Assembly: GCA_017308495.1 (NCBI GenBank)
Contig: JAFKES010000069.1
Location: forward strand, 1-64,000
DNA length: 64,000 bases
Direction: 5' to 3'
Source of the DNA: Afipia sp.
GTDB lineage: Bacteria > Pseudomonadota > Alphaproteobacteria > Rhizobiales > Xanthobacteraceae
Shown here: piece after piece, positions 7,954-16,568 of the stretch
Numbering within the stretch: position 1 is the stretch's first letter
Layout: every line of letters starts with the position of its first letter
The notes under the pieces: generated by a model
Database searches by the model: none
The model's input: the letters and a program-made list of their open reading frames with translations, nothing else
What the model was told of the DNA's origin: nothing
Program-made: the position numbers and the translations under genes

Positions 7954-8979
7954 ATGTCCGTCGCCGACTATCACGACATCGAAGCCGCCGCGGCGCCCAG
8001 CCATCCCGATGTTCATCCCGATGTCCATCCCGACATGCCGCCCGGCGTCATCGTCGGCGGCCCGCTGGTCCACGCCAAGCTGGTCGAGAGCTACATCCTG
8101 ATGGGCATTTTCCTCAGCGGCTCGGTGGCCGGGCTGATGTGGGCTGTCTTGCAGGGCGTCACCTGGATCCAGTGGTCGCTGTTCGCGATCATGTACACGG
8201 TGACGACGATCGGCATCGGCGTCGGCGCGCATCGCATGCTGGTTCACCGCAGCTTCAAGCCGAACGTCGTGGTCAAGTTCCTGCTGTGCGCGGCGGCGCA
8301 GATGGCGGGGCAGGGCTCGCTGCTGAAATGGGTCGGCAATCACCGCCGCCACCATCTCTATGCCGACGACGTCGGCGATCCGCACAGTCCCTATCTCGAC
8401 GGCAAGGGCTGGACCTTCGCCACCCGGCTCAAGGGCTGGCTCCACGCTCATAACGGCTGGCTGTTCGACGACACCATGACCGACAACAGCGTCTACGCCA
8501 AGGACATGCTGGCCGATCCGATGGTGATGATGTTCACGCGCACCCGCTGGTTCTGGTACATGCTGTCGCTGGTGGTCATTCCCGGCGTATGGGGCTACGC
8601 CTTCGGCGGTTTCCACGGCATGATGGGAACGGTGCTGTTCGCGGGACTGCTGCGCGGCTACCTGATGGTGATGTCCAGCGTCGCGGTCGGCTCGGTCTGC
8701 CATCGCATCGGCTATCGCCGCTTCGGGGAGACGAAGGATCATTCCACCAACGAGCTGATCCTGACCGTCCTGACCTTCGGCGAGGGTCTGCACAACAACC
8801 ACCACCGCTTCCCGCGCGATGCCTACATCTCCCACGCCTGGTATGAGTTCGATCTCAACGGCTGGATCATCCGCGGCCTCGCCCGGCTCGGGCTGGTGCA
8901 CGATGTCGTGGACGCTTCCAAGCTGCACCGGGTGCGCGCCGAGGGCTCGGCCAATGAGACGGCGGAAGCCGCGCCTTAG
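7954..8979 (+). CDS. Acyl-CoA / acyl-lipid delta-9-type fatty acid desaturase
   Basis: 341 residues. The three histidine boxes of membrane di-iron desaturases are present: HRMLVH (93-98), HRRHH (130-134) and HNNHH (280-284), with hydrophobic helical pairs between them. By family it introduces a double bond into saturated acyl chains at the inner membrane using O2 and an electron donor. The N-terminus before residue 35 contains a short HPDVHPDVHPDM repeat that is not part of the catalytic fold. It stands alone on the plus strand; a palindromic repeat element follows. Acyl-CoA versus acyl-lipid substrate cannot be decided here. Confidence 0.88.
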   Translation: MSVADYHDIEAAAAPSHPDVHPDVHPDMPPGVIVGGPLVHAKLVESYILMGIFLSGSVAGLMWAVLQGVTWIQWSLFAIMYTVTTIGIGVGAHRMLVHRSFKPNVVVKFLLCAAAQMAGQGSLLKWVGNHRRHHLYADDVGDPHSPYLDGKGWTFATRLKGWLHAHNGWLFDDTMTDNSVYAKDMLADPMVMMFTRTRWFWYMLSLVVIPGVWGYAFGGFHGMMGTVLFAGLLRGYLMVMSSVAVGSVCHRIGYRRFGETKDHSTNELILTVLTFGEGLHNNHHRFPRDAYISHAWYEFDLNGWIIRGLARLGLVHDVVDASKLHRVRAEGSANETAEAAP

Positions 8980-8994
8980 CAGTTTGTTTGGATC

Positions 8995-9112
8995 GTCATG
9001 CGCGGGCTTGATCCGCGCATCCATCATAAAAGAGTTGCTTCAAGCAGGTGGATTGCCGGGGGCATAAGGCCGTTCACGCCCCTCTTAGACGGGCTGTGCC
9101 CGGCAATGACGG
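8995..9112. repeat. Dispersed palindromic repeat, copy 1
   Basis: Begins GTCATGCGCGGGCTTGATCC and ends GCCCGGCAATGACGG, so the two ends are imperfect inverted copies (GTCATGC..GGGC / GCCCGGC..ATGAC). The same architecture recurs at 15881, 27659 and 36465, always between genes. It matches a non-coding repeat type abundant in Nitrobacteraceae genomes that is often mis-annotated as small ORFs. Confidence 0.75.
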
Positions 9113-9140
9113 GTCTCGCTTCTATCAAAAGAGAGACTGT

Positions 9141-9587
9141 CTACCCTCTCACCCGCCGCTCGACATTCGCCTTGATGTTGCCGAGCGCGGTGGTGGCTTC
9201 CGCGTCCATGCGCGCGATCTGGTCGTCGGTCGGTGACTTCGGCCGTTCCGGGTTCTGCGTGGTGCGGGTGAAGCGGGTGCGGCCGTCGACCGTCTCGCAG
9301 GTGTACTGGATGATGATCGGCCCCATGAAGGCGGTGTCGGCGCGGACGATCCACAGCCGCGGGCTGTCGCAGGTCGTCACCGTCCAGTCCATCGGTACGT
9401 CGCCGGAGCGGATGTGCCAGGTCTCGTGGAAGGTTTCGCCCAGCGTCAGCGGCCGGTTGGCGCTGTCGATGTGGTGCGTGGCGCTGATCCATTCCGGCCA
9501 CGATTGCGGATTGGTGACGTAGTCGAACACGGCCTGTGGCGGCGCATCGATCAGGATGTCGTGGCTGCGTTCGAATGAGATGGTCAT
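9141..9587 (-). CDS. SRPBCC (START-like) family protein
   Basis: 148 residues. It opens with ISFERSHDILIDAPPQAVFDYVTNPQSWPEW, the usual start of polyketide cyclase/START-like domains that form a helix-grip lipid or ligand pocket, and ends with a long helix. No active-site residues can be assigned, so a specific function is not claimed. The start has GGAGG upstream (minus strand) and is 32 bases downstream of the binding-protein gene stop, so the two may be co-transcribed. An upstream extension would run through that gene antisense to its frame and is rejected. Confidence 0.82.
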   Translation of the reverse strand: MTISFERSHDILIDAPPQAVFDYVTNPQSWPEWISATHHIDSANRPLTLGETFHETWHIRSGDVPMDWTVTTCDSPRLWIVRADTAFMGPIIIQYTCETVDGRTRFTRTTQNPERPKSPTDDQIARMDAEATTALGNIKANVERRVRG

Positions 9588-9619
9588 GACTGGCCTCCGC
9601 TGCTGCCGCCGGTTTCGGC

Positions 9620-10588
9620 TTAGTTGATCCTGATGTCGCGGGCCTTGATGATCTCGGCCCACAATTTGATCTCGGCTTCCATCCGTGCCCGCAGTTCCTG
9701 CGGCGTCGACGGCGCGGGCTCGATGAGCTGGGCTTCCAGCCGCTCCCGCACGCTCGGCTTGGTCAGGGTGTCGCGCACCTCGTCGTTGATCCGGGCGATG
9801 ATCGCGGGCGGCGTGCCGGCGGGAGCGATCAGCGCGTTCCAGGCGTCGGATTCGACGTCGATGCCGCTTTCCTTCAGCGTCGGCACGTCGGGAAGAAAGC
9901 GCGAGCGCTGCGCGGTCGCCACCGCGAGGATTTTCACCGCGCCGCCGGCGAGCTGCGGCGTCACGGCGATGGCGGGCAGGCACGCGGCCTGGACGTCGCC
10001 GCGGATGAGCGCGGTCATCGCCTGCGGTGAGCTGCTGTAGGGAATGTGCACCATGGTCACGCCCGCGCGCTGGGCGATCGCCTCCATGGTGAGGTGCGAC
10101 AGCGAGCCGGCGCCGATCGAACCGAAGGCGAATTTGGTCGGGTCGCGCTTCACGGCGGCGACGAAGTCGGCGACCGTGCCGACGCCGAGGCTTGACGGCA
10201 CCACCAGCACGCTCGGCAGCGAGGTCAGCAGGGTCACCGGCGCGATGTCCCGGAACGGATCGTAGGGCAGCTTGGAGAACAGCAGCGTGTTGATGGCGAG
10301 CGGGCCGCCGAGGCTGATGCCGAGCGTCGCGCCATCGGGCGCGGCCTTGGCCACCGCGTCGGTGCCGATATTGCCGCCGGCGCCGGGCTTGTTCTCGACC
10401 ACGAAACTGGAGCCGGGATGGCGGGCCTGCAGATCGTCCGCGACGATCCGCCCCACCAGGTCCGGCGTCGATCCGGGCCCGTAGGGCACCACGATTTTCA
10501 CGATCCGTGGCGGCCAGTCCACCGTCTGGGCGTATGCGCCGGTGGTTGCGGCGAGGGCTATCAACGCGGCGGCGACGATATGTTTCAT
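9620..10588 (-). CDS. Tripartite tricarboxylate transporter-type substrate-binding protein (Bug/TctC family)
   Basis: 322 residues with a clean signal peptide (MKHIVAAALIALAATTGAYA, cleavage near residue 20). The mature protein opens DWPPRIVKIVVPYGPGSTPD and continues with the GGNIGTDAVAKAAPDGATLG and PFRDIAPVTLL segments typical of Bug receptors, which capture organic acids in the periplasm. No tctA or tctB membrane genes lie in this window, so it is an orphan receptor, as is common for this expanded family. Its ligand is unknown. It is divergent from nnrU. Confidence 0.88.
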   Translation of the reverse strand: MKHIVAAALIALAATTGAYAQTVDWPPRIVKIVVPYGPGSTPDLVGRIVADDLQARHPGSSFVVENKPGAGGNIGTDAVAKAAPDGATLGISLGGPLAINTLLFSKLPYDPFRDIAPVTLLTSLPSVLVVPSSLGVGTVADFVAAVKRDPTKFAFGSIGAGSLSHLTMEAIAQRAGVTMVHIPYSSSPQAMTALIRGDVQAACLPAIAVTPQLAGGAVKILAVATAQRSRFLPDVPTLKESGIDVESDAWNALIAPAGTPPAIIARINDEVRDTLTKPSVRERLEAQLIEPAPSTPQELRARMEAEIKLWAEIIKARDIRIN

Positions 10589-10660
10589 GAGCTTCGAGCG
10601 GATGCTGGGTGAGGGTGCGGAAGCGGCATTGCGCGCGGGACCCTAAAAATGATACCCGAG

Positions 10661-10701
10661 CACGGCGTGGCCGGGACCCTATCAGGATCGTCCACGCCGT
10701 G
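10661..10701. promoter_or_regulatory. Ten-base perfect inverted repeat in the Bug-nnrU divergent region
   Basis: CACGGCGTGG (10661-10670) and CCACGCCGTG (10692-10701) are exact reverse complements 21 bases apart. The arm spacing is too wide for a simple dimer operator but suits a looped or tetrameric operator, or a leader hairpin. The role is not known. Confidence 0.35.
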
Positions 10702-10795
10702 GAAACGCTTCGCAACGCGGCTCTCAATCGTTGCGCCCCGCGAAGTCATTGTCTCGCGGATCGCGCGGGAGGTCGAGGAGCGGGAGGTCGAGGAC

Positions 10796-11380
10796 ATGGG
10801 TTTGCTGCTTCTCATCGCCGGGCTGGGGCTGTTCCTCGGCGCGCATACGCTGACGACGATGCGGGACGCGCGCGCCGCGCTGATCGCCCGGCTCGGCGAG
10901 GGCGGCTACAAGATCGTCTATTCGCTGGTGTCGCTTGCGGGGATCGCGCTCGCCGCCTGGGGGTTCAGCCTTTATCGCGCCACGGGCTGGATCAACGTCT
11001 GGTATCCGCCCGTCGCCATGCGTCATCTCGCGGTGGGGCTGATGTTGCCGGCGGTCATCCTGGTGGTGGCGTCCTATATCCGCGGCCGCATCTACATCGC
11101 CGTGAAGCATCCGATGCTGGCGGGCGTGAAATTGTGGGCCGTGCTGCATCTTCTCGCCAACGGCGATCTCGGCTCGATCATCCTGTTCGGTTCGGTGCTG
11201 GCCTGGGCGGTTTACGACCGCATCTCGCTGAAACGCCGCAGCGATCCCGGCGCGCCGCCGATCCCGGTCGGCGGCGTCGGCAACGATGTCATTGCGGTCG
11301 CGGTCGGTCTCGTCGCCTATGCGGCGCTGGCCTTCGCGTTCCATCCCCTGATTATCGGCGTTCCCGTGATTGGAGTTTAA
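10796..11380 (+). CDS. nnrU: NnrU family membrane protein
   Basis: 194 residues with about six membrane helices; the start (LLLLIAGLGLFLGAHTLTTM) and the KHPMLAGVKLWAVLHLLANGDLGSIILFGS-type central segment match the NnrU family, first described as a gene needed for nitric-oxide metabolism in denitrifiers and related to isoprenoid-pathway membrane proteins. The ATG at 10796 has GGGAGG about 10 bases upstream; a longer frame to 10649 lacks family similarity. No other denitrification gene is nearby and panB begins 3 bases after the stop, so its name should not be taken as proof of a role in NO metabolism. Confidence 0.8.
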   Translation: MGLLLLIAGLGLFLGAHTLTTMRDARAALIARLGEGGYKIVYSLVSLAGIALAAWGFSLYRATGWINVWYPPVAMRHLAVGLMLPAVILVVASYIRGRIYIAVKHPMLAGVKLWAVLHLLANGDLGSIILFGSVLAWAVYDRISLKRRSDPGAPPIPVGGVGNDVIAVAVGLVAYAALAFAFHPLIIGVPVIGV

Positions 11381-11383
11381 GAC

Positions 11384-12229
11384 ATGTCCGTGCAGACTGC
11401 GGTGAAGCGCAAGACCGCGCCCGATATCCTCAAGCGCAAGGGCGGCGACCCCATCGTGATGCTGACGTCGTATCACGCCCACACCGCGGCGCTGGTCGAC
11501 CGTTATTGCGACATCATTCTGGTCGGCGATTCCCTCGGCAACGTGATGCACGGTTTCGAGACCACCGTGCCGGTCACCCTCGAGATGATGATCCTTCAGG
11601 GCCACGCGGTGATGCGCGGCTCGAAGCAGTCGCTGGTGGTAGTGGACATGCCGTTCGGCTCCTACGAGGCGTCGAAGGAGCAGGCATTCCATTCCGCCGC
11701 GCGCATCCTCAAGGAGACCCATTGCGGCGCGGTGAAGCTCGAAGGTGGCGTGCGGATGGCGGAGACCATCGAGTTCCTCGCCACCCGCGGCATTCCGGTG
11801 ATGGCGCACATCGGCCTCACGCCCCAGTCGATCAATACCCTCGGCAGCTTCCGGTCGCAGGGCAAGGATGAGGCGCTGAGGCTGGAGCAGGGCGGCAACG
11901 GCGGCCCGATCCAGGACGACGCCGTGGCGGTGGCGCAGGCCGGCGCGTTCTCGGTGGTGGTGGAGGCCGTGGCCGAACCGCTGGCGAAGCGCATCACCGA
12001 GGTCATCCCGATCCCGACCATCGGCATCGGCGCGAGCGCGGCCTGCGACGGCCAGGTGCTGGTGCTGGAGGACATGCTGGGGCTGTCGCCTACGGTGCCG
12101 AAATTCGTCAAGCGCTATGGCAATCTCGGCCCCGGCATCGAGGCGGCGATTCAGGACTACGCCCGCGAGGTCCGCTCCCGCGCCTTTCCGGGCCCGGAGC
12201 ATGTCTATGGCGTGAAGCCGAAAGGCTGA
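11384..12229 (+). CDS. panB: 3-methyl-2-oxobutanoate hydroxymethyltransferase
   Basis: 281 residues. It shows the PanB motifs [31 protein letters not shown] and [11 protein letters not shown], and the Mg-binding/catalytic segment with KLEGG. The enzyme transfers a hydroxymethyl group from methylene-tetrahydrofolate to ketoisovalerate, the first step to pantothenate and hence coenzyme A, in the cytoplasm. It follows nnrU by 3 bases, with GGAG inside the end of nnrU, so translation may be coupled. panC is not in this window. Length is typical. Confidence 0.95.
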   Translation: MSVQTAVKRKTAPDILKRKGGDPIVMLTSYHAHTAALVDRYCDIILVGDSLGNVMHGFETTVPVTLEMMILQGHAVMRGSKQSLVVVDMPFGSYEASKEQAFHSAARILKETHCGAVKLEGGVRMAETIEFLATRGIPVMAHIGLTPQSINTLGSFRSQGKDEALRLEQGGNGGPIQDDAVAVAQAGAFSVVVEAVAEPLAKRITEVIPIPTIGIGASAACDGQVLVLEDMLGLSPTVPKFVKRYGNLGPGIEAAIQDYAREVRSRAFPGPEHVYGVKPKG

Positions 12230-12288
12230 TTGCGGACCGGGATCGATGGCCTCGGCTGGCATCACCGGTTCGGTCCGGCGGCTTTGCC

Positions 12289-12317
12289 TTGCGGTCGCCA
12301 TACCGATACTGTATCGC
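12289..12317 (+). promoter_or_regulatory. Candidate promoter for yfgM-lipoprotein-der
   Basis: TTGCGG (12289-12294), 17 bases, TATCGC (12312-12317), located in the 175-base gap after panB and about 90 bases before the yfgM GTG start. The match is moderate and is based on pattern only. Confidence 0.35.
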
Positions 12318-12404
12318 CGCCATCACATCGGGGGTGCCGCGCCGTCGATGCGGCGGACGACCAATCCCATGATTTTAAACTGGAACGTCGGGCAGGGCAT
12401 ATAA

Positions 12405-13058
12405 GTGTCTGAAATATTTAATGAAATAGACGAAGACCTGCGCCGCGAACAGCTCAGGAAGCTGTGGGACAAGTACTCGATCGTCATCATCGCCGTCGCG
12501 ATCCTGATCGTGGTCGCGGTCGGCGGCTGGCGCGGCTATCAATATGTGGAAGCCCAGCGCGCCGCCGAGGCGGGCTCCGCGTTCGAGGCTGCCGTGGCGC
12601 TGTCCGAGCAGGGCAAGCGCGAGGAAGCCGAGGCGGCCTTCGCCAAGATCGGCGCCGATGGCGCCAAGGGCTATCGCGCTTTGGCGCGCCTGCGCGCCGC
12701 CGCCGAGCTGGCGGGACGCGATCCGCAGGGCGCGGCCAAGCTCTATGACGCCATCGTCAACGATCCGGCTATGTCGGTCTCGGAGCAGGACCTCGCCCGC
12801 ATCCGCGCGGCCGGGCTGCTGCTGGAAACCGAACCCTACGATGCAATCCGCCAGCGGCTTGAGGTCGCGGCCGGCGAGGGCCGCACCTATCGGCACAGCG
12901 CCCGCGAATTGCTGGCACTGTCGGCCTGGCGCGCCAACGACGCGGTGGCTGCCCGGCGCTGGCTGGACATGATCGGCAGCGATCCGCGCACGCCCGCGAC
13001 CATGCGTGGCCGTGCGGAAGCCCTGCAGGCTTTGTTGCCGCCGGCGGCGAAAAGCTAA
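12405..13058 (+). CDS. yfgM: YfgM-like TPR membrane protein
   Basis: 217 residues. A short cytoplasmic N-terminus (DEDLRREQLRKLWDKY) precedes one membrane helix (about residues 25-42), followed by a periplasmic all-helical TPR region rich in Ala/Arg/Glu. This is the layout of YfgM, which associates with the SecYEG/PpiD periplasmic chaperone network. A GTG start is used because it opens the conserved SEIFNEIDEDLR motif. It is the first gene of a yfgM-lipoprotein-der group, matching the yfgM-bamB-der order of other proteobacteria apart from the middle gene. Confidence 0.85.
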   Translation: MSEIFNEIDEDLRREQLRKLWDKYSIVIIAVAILIVVAVGGWRGYQYVEAQRAAEAGSAFEAAVALSEQGKREEAEAAFAKIGADGAKGYRALARLRAAAELAGRDPQGAAKLYDAIVNDPAMSVSEQDLARIRAAGLLLETEPYDAIRQRLEVAAGEGRTYRHSARELLALSAWRANDAVAARRWLDMIGSDPRTPATMRGRAEALQALLPPAAKS

Positions 13059-13138
13059 GTCTTTTTTATCGGGCATGCGCCAGAGTCGTCTGAGGATGCC
13101 GGGCTTCGCTTTGAGCCAGAGTGGGATGAGATAGATCG

Positions 13139-13648
13139 ATGCGCCTCTCGCAACGCCTGATCGCCGCAACCGTCCTCACCGCGATCGCCATCGCGCTGGG
13201 TGGATGCAGCAGCGGGAGCTTCGACCCGAGCGATCTCATGGACGTGTTCGACACCAAGAAGAAGCTGCCCGGCGAACGCAAGCCCGTGTTCCCGGAAGGC
13301 GTTCCCGGCGTCGAGCAGGGTGTTCCCAAGGAATTGTACAAGGGCGCGCAGGAGCAGCCGCCCGAGCAGGCTGCTCCGGTCGCGGAAGCGCCGCCGCCGG
13401 TGCACCATCAGACGAAGGCCAAAACCAAGGCGACCGCAAAACGCGCCGCCACACCTGCCGCGCCCGCGGCGGAATCGGATGAGGCCGCGCCCGCGGTCAA
13501 GCCGAAGCGCAAGCGCATCACCGCGCCGCCACCCGACGATGCTGCGGCCCCGGCCCAGCTCCAGCAGGCCGCGCCGCCGCCTCCGCAGCAACAGCAGCAG
13601 ATGTCACCATTCCCGGCGCCGCTGCCGAGCGGCACCTTCAGCCGCTGA
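13139..13648 (+). CDS. Small Pro/Ala-rich lipoprotein at the bamB position
   Basis: 169 residues. The first 22 form a lipoprotein signal with lipobox LGGC (Cys22). A short conserved-looking segment follows (DPSDLMDVFDTKKKLPGERK, then PVFPEGVPGVEQGVPKEL), after which the protein is low-complexity: Ala/Pro/Lys-rich and then Gln-rich. No enzyme fold is evident. It sits between yfgM and der, where many proteobacteria encode the beta-propeller lipoprotein BamB. It has no propeller repeats, so it is not BamB; a replacement role in outer-membrane assembly is only a positional guess. Basic and proline-rich tails of this type can reach through peptidoglycan. Confidence 0.75.
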   Translation: MRLSQRLIAATVLTAIAIALGGCSSGSFDPSDLMDVFDTKKKLPGERKPVFPEGVPGVEQGVPKELYKGAQEQPPEQAAPVAEAPPPVHHQTKAKTKATAKRAATPAAPAAESDEAAPAVKPKRKRITAPPPDDAAAPAQLQQAAPPPPQQQQQMSPFPAPLPSGTFSR

Positions 13649-13717
13649 CCGCTCGCGGCTCCGCGTATTGACGTTCGGTTATTGACTTGCGGCCGGTTAC
13701 GGGCGAACGGATCATCC

Positions 13718-15106
13718 ATGTCCTTCACCATCGCCATTATCGGCCGGCCCAATGTCGGCAAATCGACCCTGTTCAACCGCCTGGTGGGACAGAAGCTCGC
13801 GCTGGTCGACGACCAGCCCGGCGTCACCCGCGACCGTCGCGAGGGCGCGGCCCGGCTCGGCGACCTGCGCTTCACCATCATCGACACCGCCGGCCTCGAT
13901 GAAGGCGCGCGCGGATCGCTCACCGCGCGGATGCAGGAACAGACCGAGGCGGCGATCGCCGTCGCCGACGCGCTGATGTTCGTGATCGACGCCCGTGCGG
14001 GCCTCATGCCGACCGACCGCGCCTTCGCCGATTTCGCCCGCCGCGCCAACAAGCCGGTGGTGCTGGTCGCCAACAAAAGCGAAGGCAAGCACGGCGAGAC
14101 CGGCGCGCTGGAATCCTACGCCCTCGGCCTCGGCGATCCGGTGCCGATTTCGGCCGAGCACGGCGAGGGTCTCGGCGACCTCTACGACGCCTTGCGTGCG
14201 CTGATGCCCGAACCGGAGTCCGACGAGGACGACGCTGGGAGCGAGGACGACGCTGGCGAAGGCGACGAGCGCGACCCGGCGCGGCCGATCCGCGTCGCCG
14301 TGCTTGGCCGCCCCAATGCGGGGAAGTCGACCCTCATCAACCATCTGCTCGGCGAGGAGCGCCTGCTCACCAGCCCCGAGGCCGGAACGACGCGCGATTC
14401 CATCGCGGTGGACGTGACGTGGCAGGGCCGGGCGTTCCGGGTGTTCGATACCGCCGGGCTGCGGCGGCGCTCGCGCATCGAGGACAAGCTGGAGAAGCTC
14501 AGCGTGTCCGATGCGCTGCGCGCGGTGCGCTTCGCCGAAGTCGTCGTGCTGGTGATGGACGCGCAGAACCGTTTCGAGGAGCAGGATCTGCGCCTCGCCG
14601 ATCTCATCGAGCGCGAGGGCCGCGCCATCGTCTTCGCTGTCAACAAATGGGACCTGATGGAGCGTGCGCCGAACCAGATCGGCAAATTGCGCGAGGCCGC
14701 CGATCACTGGCTGCCGCAGGTGAAGGGCGCACCGGTGGTCGCGGTGTCCGGCTTGATGGGCGAGGGCATCGACCGGCTGATGAGCGCCATCGAGGATGCC
14801 TACCGGGTGTGGAACCGGCGGGTGCCGACCAGCGCGCTGAACCGCTGGTTCGAGCAGGCGACGCAGGCCAATCCGCCGCCGGCGGTGTCGGGGCGGCGGT
14901 TGCGGCTCAACTACATCACCCAGACCAAGGCGCGGCCGCCGAGCTTCGTGGTGTTCTGCACCCGCGCCGATGCGGTGCCGGAATCCTATCTGCGCTATCT
15001 GGTGAACGGCCTGCGCGCGGGCTTCGATCTGCCCGGCACGCCGATCCGCATCACGCTGCGCGAGAAGGCAAATCCCTTCGCCCACAAGGCGAAGCGCAAG
15101 TCATAG
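13718..15106 (+). CDS. der: Ribosome-associated GTPase Der (EngA)
   Basis: 462 residues with tandem GTPase domains: GRPNVGKST with DTAGLDEG in the first half and GRPNAGKST with DTAGLRR and NKWD in the second, followed by the KH-like domain containing [12 protein letters not shown]. The first domain has NKSE in place of the common NKxD. An acidic linker rich in Asp/Glu (about residues 167-187, [10 protein letters not shown]) separates the two domains. Der acts in 50S subunit maturation. The ATG opening [15 protein letters not shown] is chosen over an upstream TTG that adds 12 unsupported residues. It converges with an SDR gene 10 bases away. Confidence 0.95.
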   Translation: MSFTIAIIGRPNVGKSTLFNRLVGQKLALVDDQPGVTRDRREGAARLGDLRFTIIDTAGLDEGARGSLTARMQEQTEAAIAVADALMFVIDARAGLMPTDRAFADFARRANKPVVLVANKSEGKHGETGALESYALGLGDPVPISAEHGEGLGDLYDALRALMPEPESDEDDAGSEDDAGEGDERDPARPIRVAVLGRPNAGKSTLINHLLGEERLLTSPEAGTTRDSIAVDVTWQGRAFRVFDTAGLRRRSRIEDKLEKLSVSDALRAVRFAEVVVLVMDAQNRFEEQDLRLADLIEREGRAIVFAVNKWDLMERAPNQIGKLREAADHWLPQVKGAPVVAVSGLMGEGIDRLMSAIEDAYRVWNRRVPTSALNRWFEQATQANPPPAVSGRRLRLNYITQTKARPPSFVVFCTRADAVPESYLRYLVNGLRAGFDLPGTPIRITLREKANPFAHKAKRKS

Positions 15107-15116
15107 GCCGCGGCGC

Positions 15117-15872
15117 TCACGCCAGCGGCGAGCGGAAGCTGAGCAGCGTCTTCGACGGATAGTCAAACAGCCGGCCGTTCTCGGTCCACGACGGCGCGCA
15201 CATCGGCACGATGAATTCGGCGACCTGCTCGGGCGTCTCCAGCATCAGCGGATCCTCGCCCGGCATCACGATGGCGCGCATGCGGGTGCGGATGGGGCCG
15301 GGGCTGAACAGGTTGGCGCGCATCGGCGTGGTCGCGATCTCGTTGGCCCAGACCCGCACCAGCGCGTCGAGCGCCGCCTTCGAGGCGGCGTAGGGCCCCA
15401 TATAGGCGTTGGCCTTGTGGGCGATCCCCGAAGTGATGAACACCGCGCGGCCGGCGTCGGAGTTCTGCAGCAGCGGCTCCATGCAGCGGATCAGCTGGAA
15501 GTTCGCGGTGGTGTTTACCGCCATCACGGCGTCCCAGTATTTGGGATCGGTGTGGCCGAGCGGGGACGACGTGCCGGCGAGCCCGGCATTGCCGATCAGG
15601 ATGTCGAGCTTGCCGTGACGCTCGTTCAGCGCCGCGCCGAGCCGGGCGATGCCGTCATGGTCGGTCATGTCGAGCGGGACCAGCGTCGCCGTTCCGCCGT
15701 CGGCGCGGATGGCGTCGTCGAGTTCTTCGAGGCCACCCTGCGTGCGCGCCACGGCGATGATGTGCGCGCCCGCCCGCGCCAGCGCCCGCGCGGTGGCATG
15801 GCCGATGCCGCGCGAGGCGCCGGTGACGAGAGCGAGGCGGGAGGCGAGCGGTTTGGTCATGTTTGAACTCAT
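15117..15872 (-). CDS. SDR family NAD(P)-dependent oxidoreductase
   Basis: 251 residues of classical short-chain dehydrogenase: cofactor-binding TGASRGIGHAT near residue 19, NAGLAG, and the catalytic YAASK motif. It is cytoplasmic and its substrate is unknown. In related alphaproteobacteria an SDR gene of this kind follows purF directly; here two plus-strand genes and a palindromic repeat separate them. Der converges on it with a 10-base gap. Confidence 0.88.
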   Translation of the reverse strand: MSSNMTKPLASRLALVTGASRGIGHATARALARAGAHIIAVARTQGGLEELDDAIRADGGTATLVPLDMTDHDGIARLGAALNERHGKLDILIGNAGLAGTSSPLGHTDPKYWDAVMAVNTTANFQLIRCMEPLLQNSDAGRAVFITSGIAHKANAYMGPYAASKAALDALVRVWANEIATTPMRANLFSPGPIRTRMRAIVMPGEDPLMLETPEQVAEFIVPMCAPSWTENGRLFDYPSKTLLSFRSPLA

Positions 15873-15880
15873 CCAGCGGC

Positions 15881-15999
15881 GTCATGCCCAGGCTTGTCCC
15901 GGGCATCCACGTCTTTGCCGCAGGTTTTATAGACATGAGCGGCCGGGACAAGCCTTGTGCTCGGGCCGGAGAAGCCGGACCCGGGTGCCGGCCATGACA
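15881..15999. repeat. Dispersed palindromic repeat, copy 2
   Basis: Begins GTCATGCCCAGGCTTGTCCC and carries GGGCATCCACGTCTTTGC. Its right end holds GGCCGGGACAAGCCTTGTGC and later GCCGGCCATGAC, the inverted counterpart of the left end. It has the same family traits as the copies at 8995, 27659 and 36465 and lies just upstream of the SDR start. Confidence 0.75.
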
Positions 16000-16051
16000 T
16001 GGAAAAGCCGACCGCTGGAGGCCGGTGCGATGGTTGTGATAAAGCTTCGTC

Positions 16052-16555
16052 ATGCCCGCAACATCCGTCCCGTGGCGCCCGATGCAGTCCGCAGACCTGC
16101 CCGCCGTCGGCGCGCTGGCGGAGCGCATCCATCCGGCCTATCCGGAGGATGCGGCCGTGTTCGCCGAGCGCTTGCGGCTCTATCCGGACGGCTGCCATGT
16201 GCTGGCGCGCAATGGCGCGCTCGCGGCTTATGTCGTCAGCCACCCGTGGCGCGGCGGGCCGCCGGCGCTGAATTCCCTGCTGGGCGAATTGCCGCCGTCG
16301 CCGTCCACCTTCTACATCCACGACCTCGCGCTCGCGCCGGAGACGAGGGGGCATGGTGCGGCGTCCGCGATCGTAACGCGGCTCGCGGCGCAGGCTCGCA
16401 GCGCGGGACTGGCGCGGATGTCGCTGGTCGCGGTCAACGGTTCGACGGATTTCTGGCGGCGGCAGGGATTCGAAGCCCGGCACGATCCGGCGCTGGCCGG
16501 CAAGCTCGCCAGCTACGGCGATGACGGCGTATGCTTCATGGTGCGGACCTTGTAA
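16052..16555 (+). CDS. GNAT family N-acetyltransferase
   Basis: 167 residues. The acetyl-CoA site is visible as IHDLALAPETRGHGAASAIV (about residues 90-109; R-G-H-G-A), followed by the DFWRRQGFEA segment typical of the last strand-helix of GNAT enzymes. It resembles the RimI-like single-domain group; the acceptor could be a protein N-terminus or a small molecule and cannot be assigned. It is followed after 13 bases by a methyltransferase on the same strand, and both lie within a region where minus-strand housekeeping genes would be expected. Confidence 0.82.
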   Translation: MPATSVPWRPMQSADLPAVGALAERIHPAYPEDAAVFAERLRLYPDGCHVLARNGALAAYVVSHPWRGGPPALNSLLGELPPSPSTFYIHDLALAPETRGHGAASAIVTRLAAQARSAGLARMSLVAVNGSTDFWRRQGFEARHDPALAGKLASYGDDGVCFMVRTL

Positions 16556-16568
16556 CGGAACACGATCC

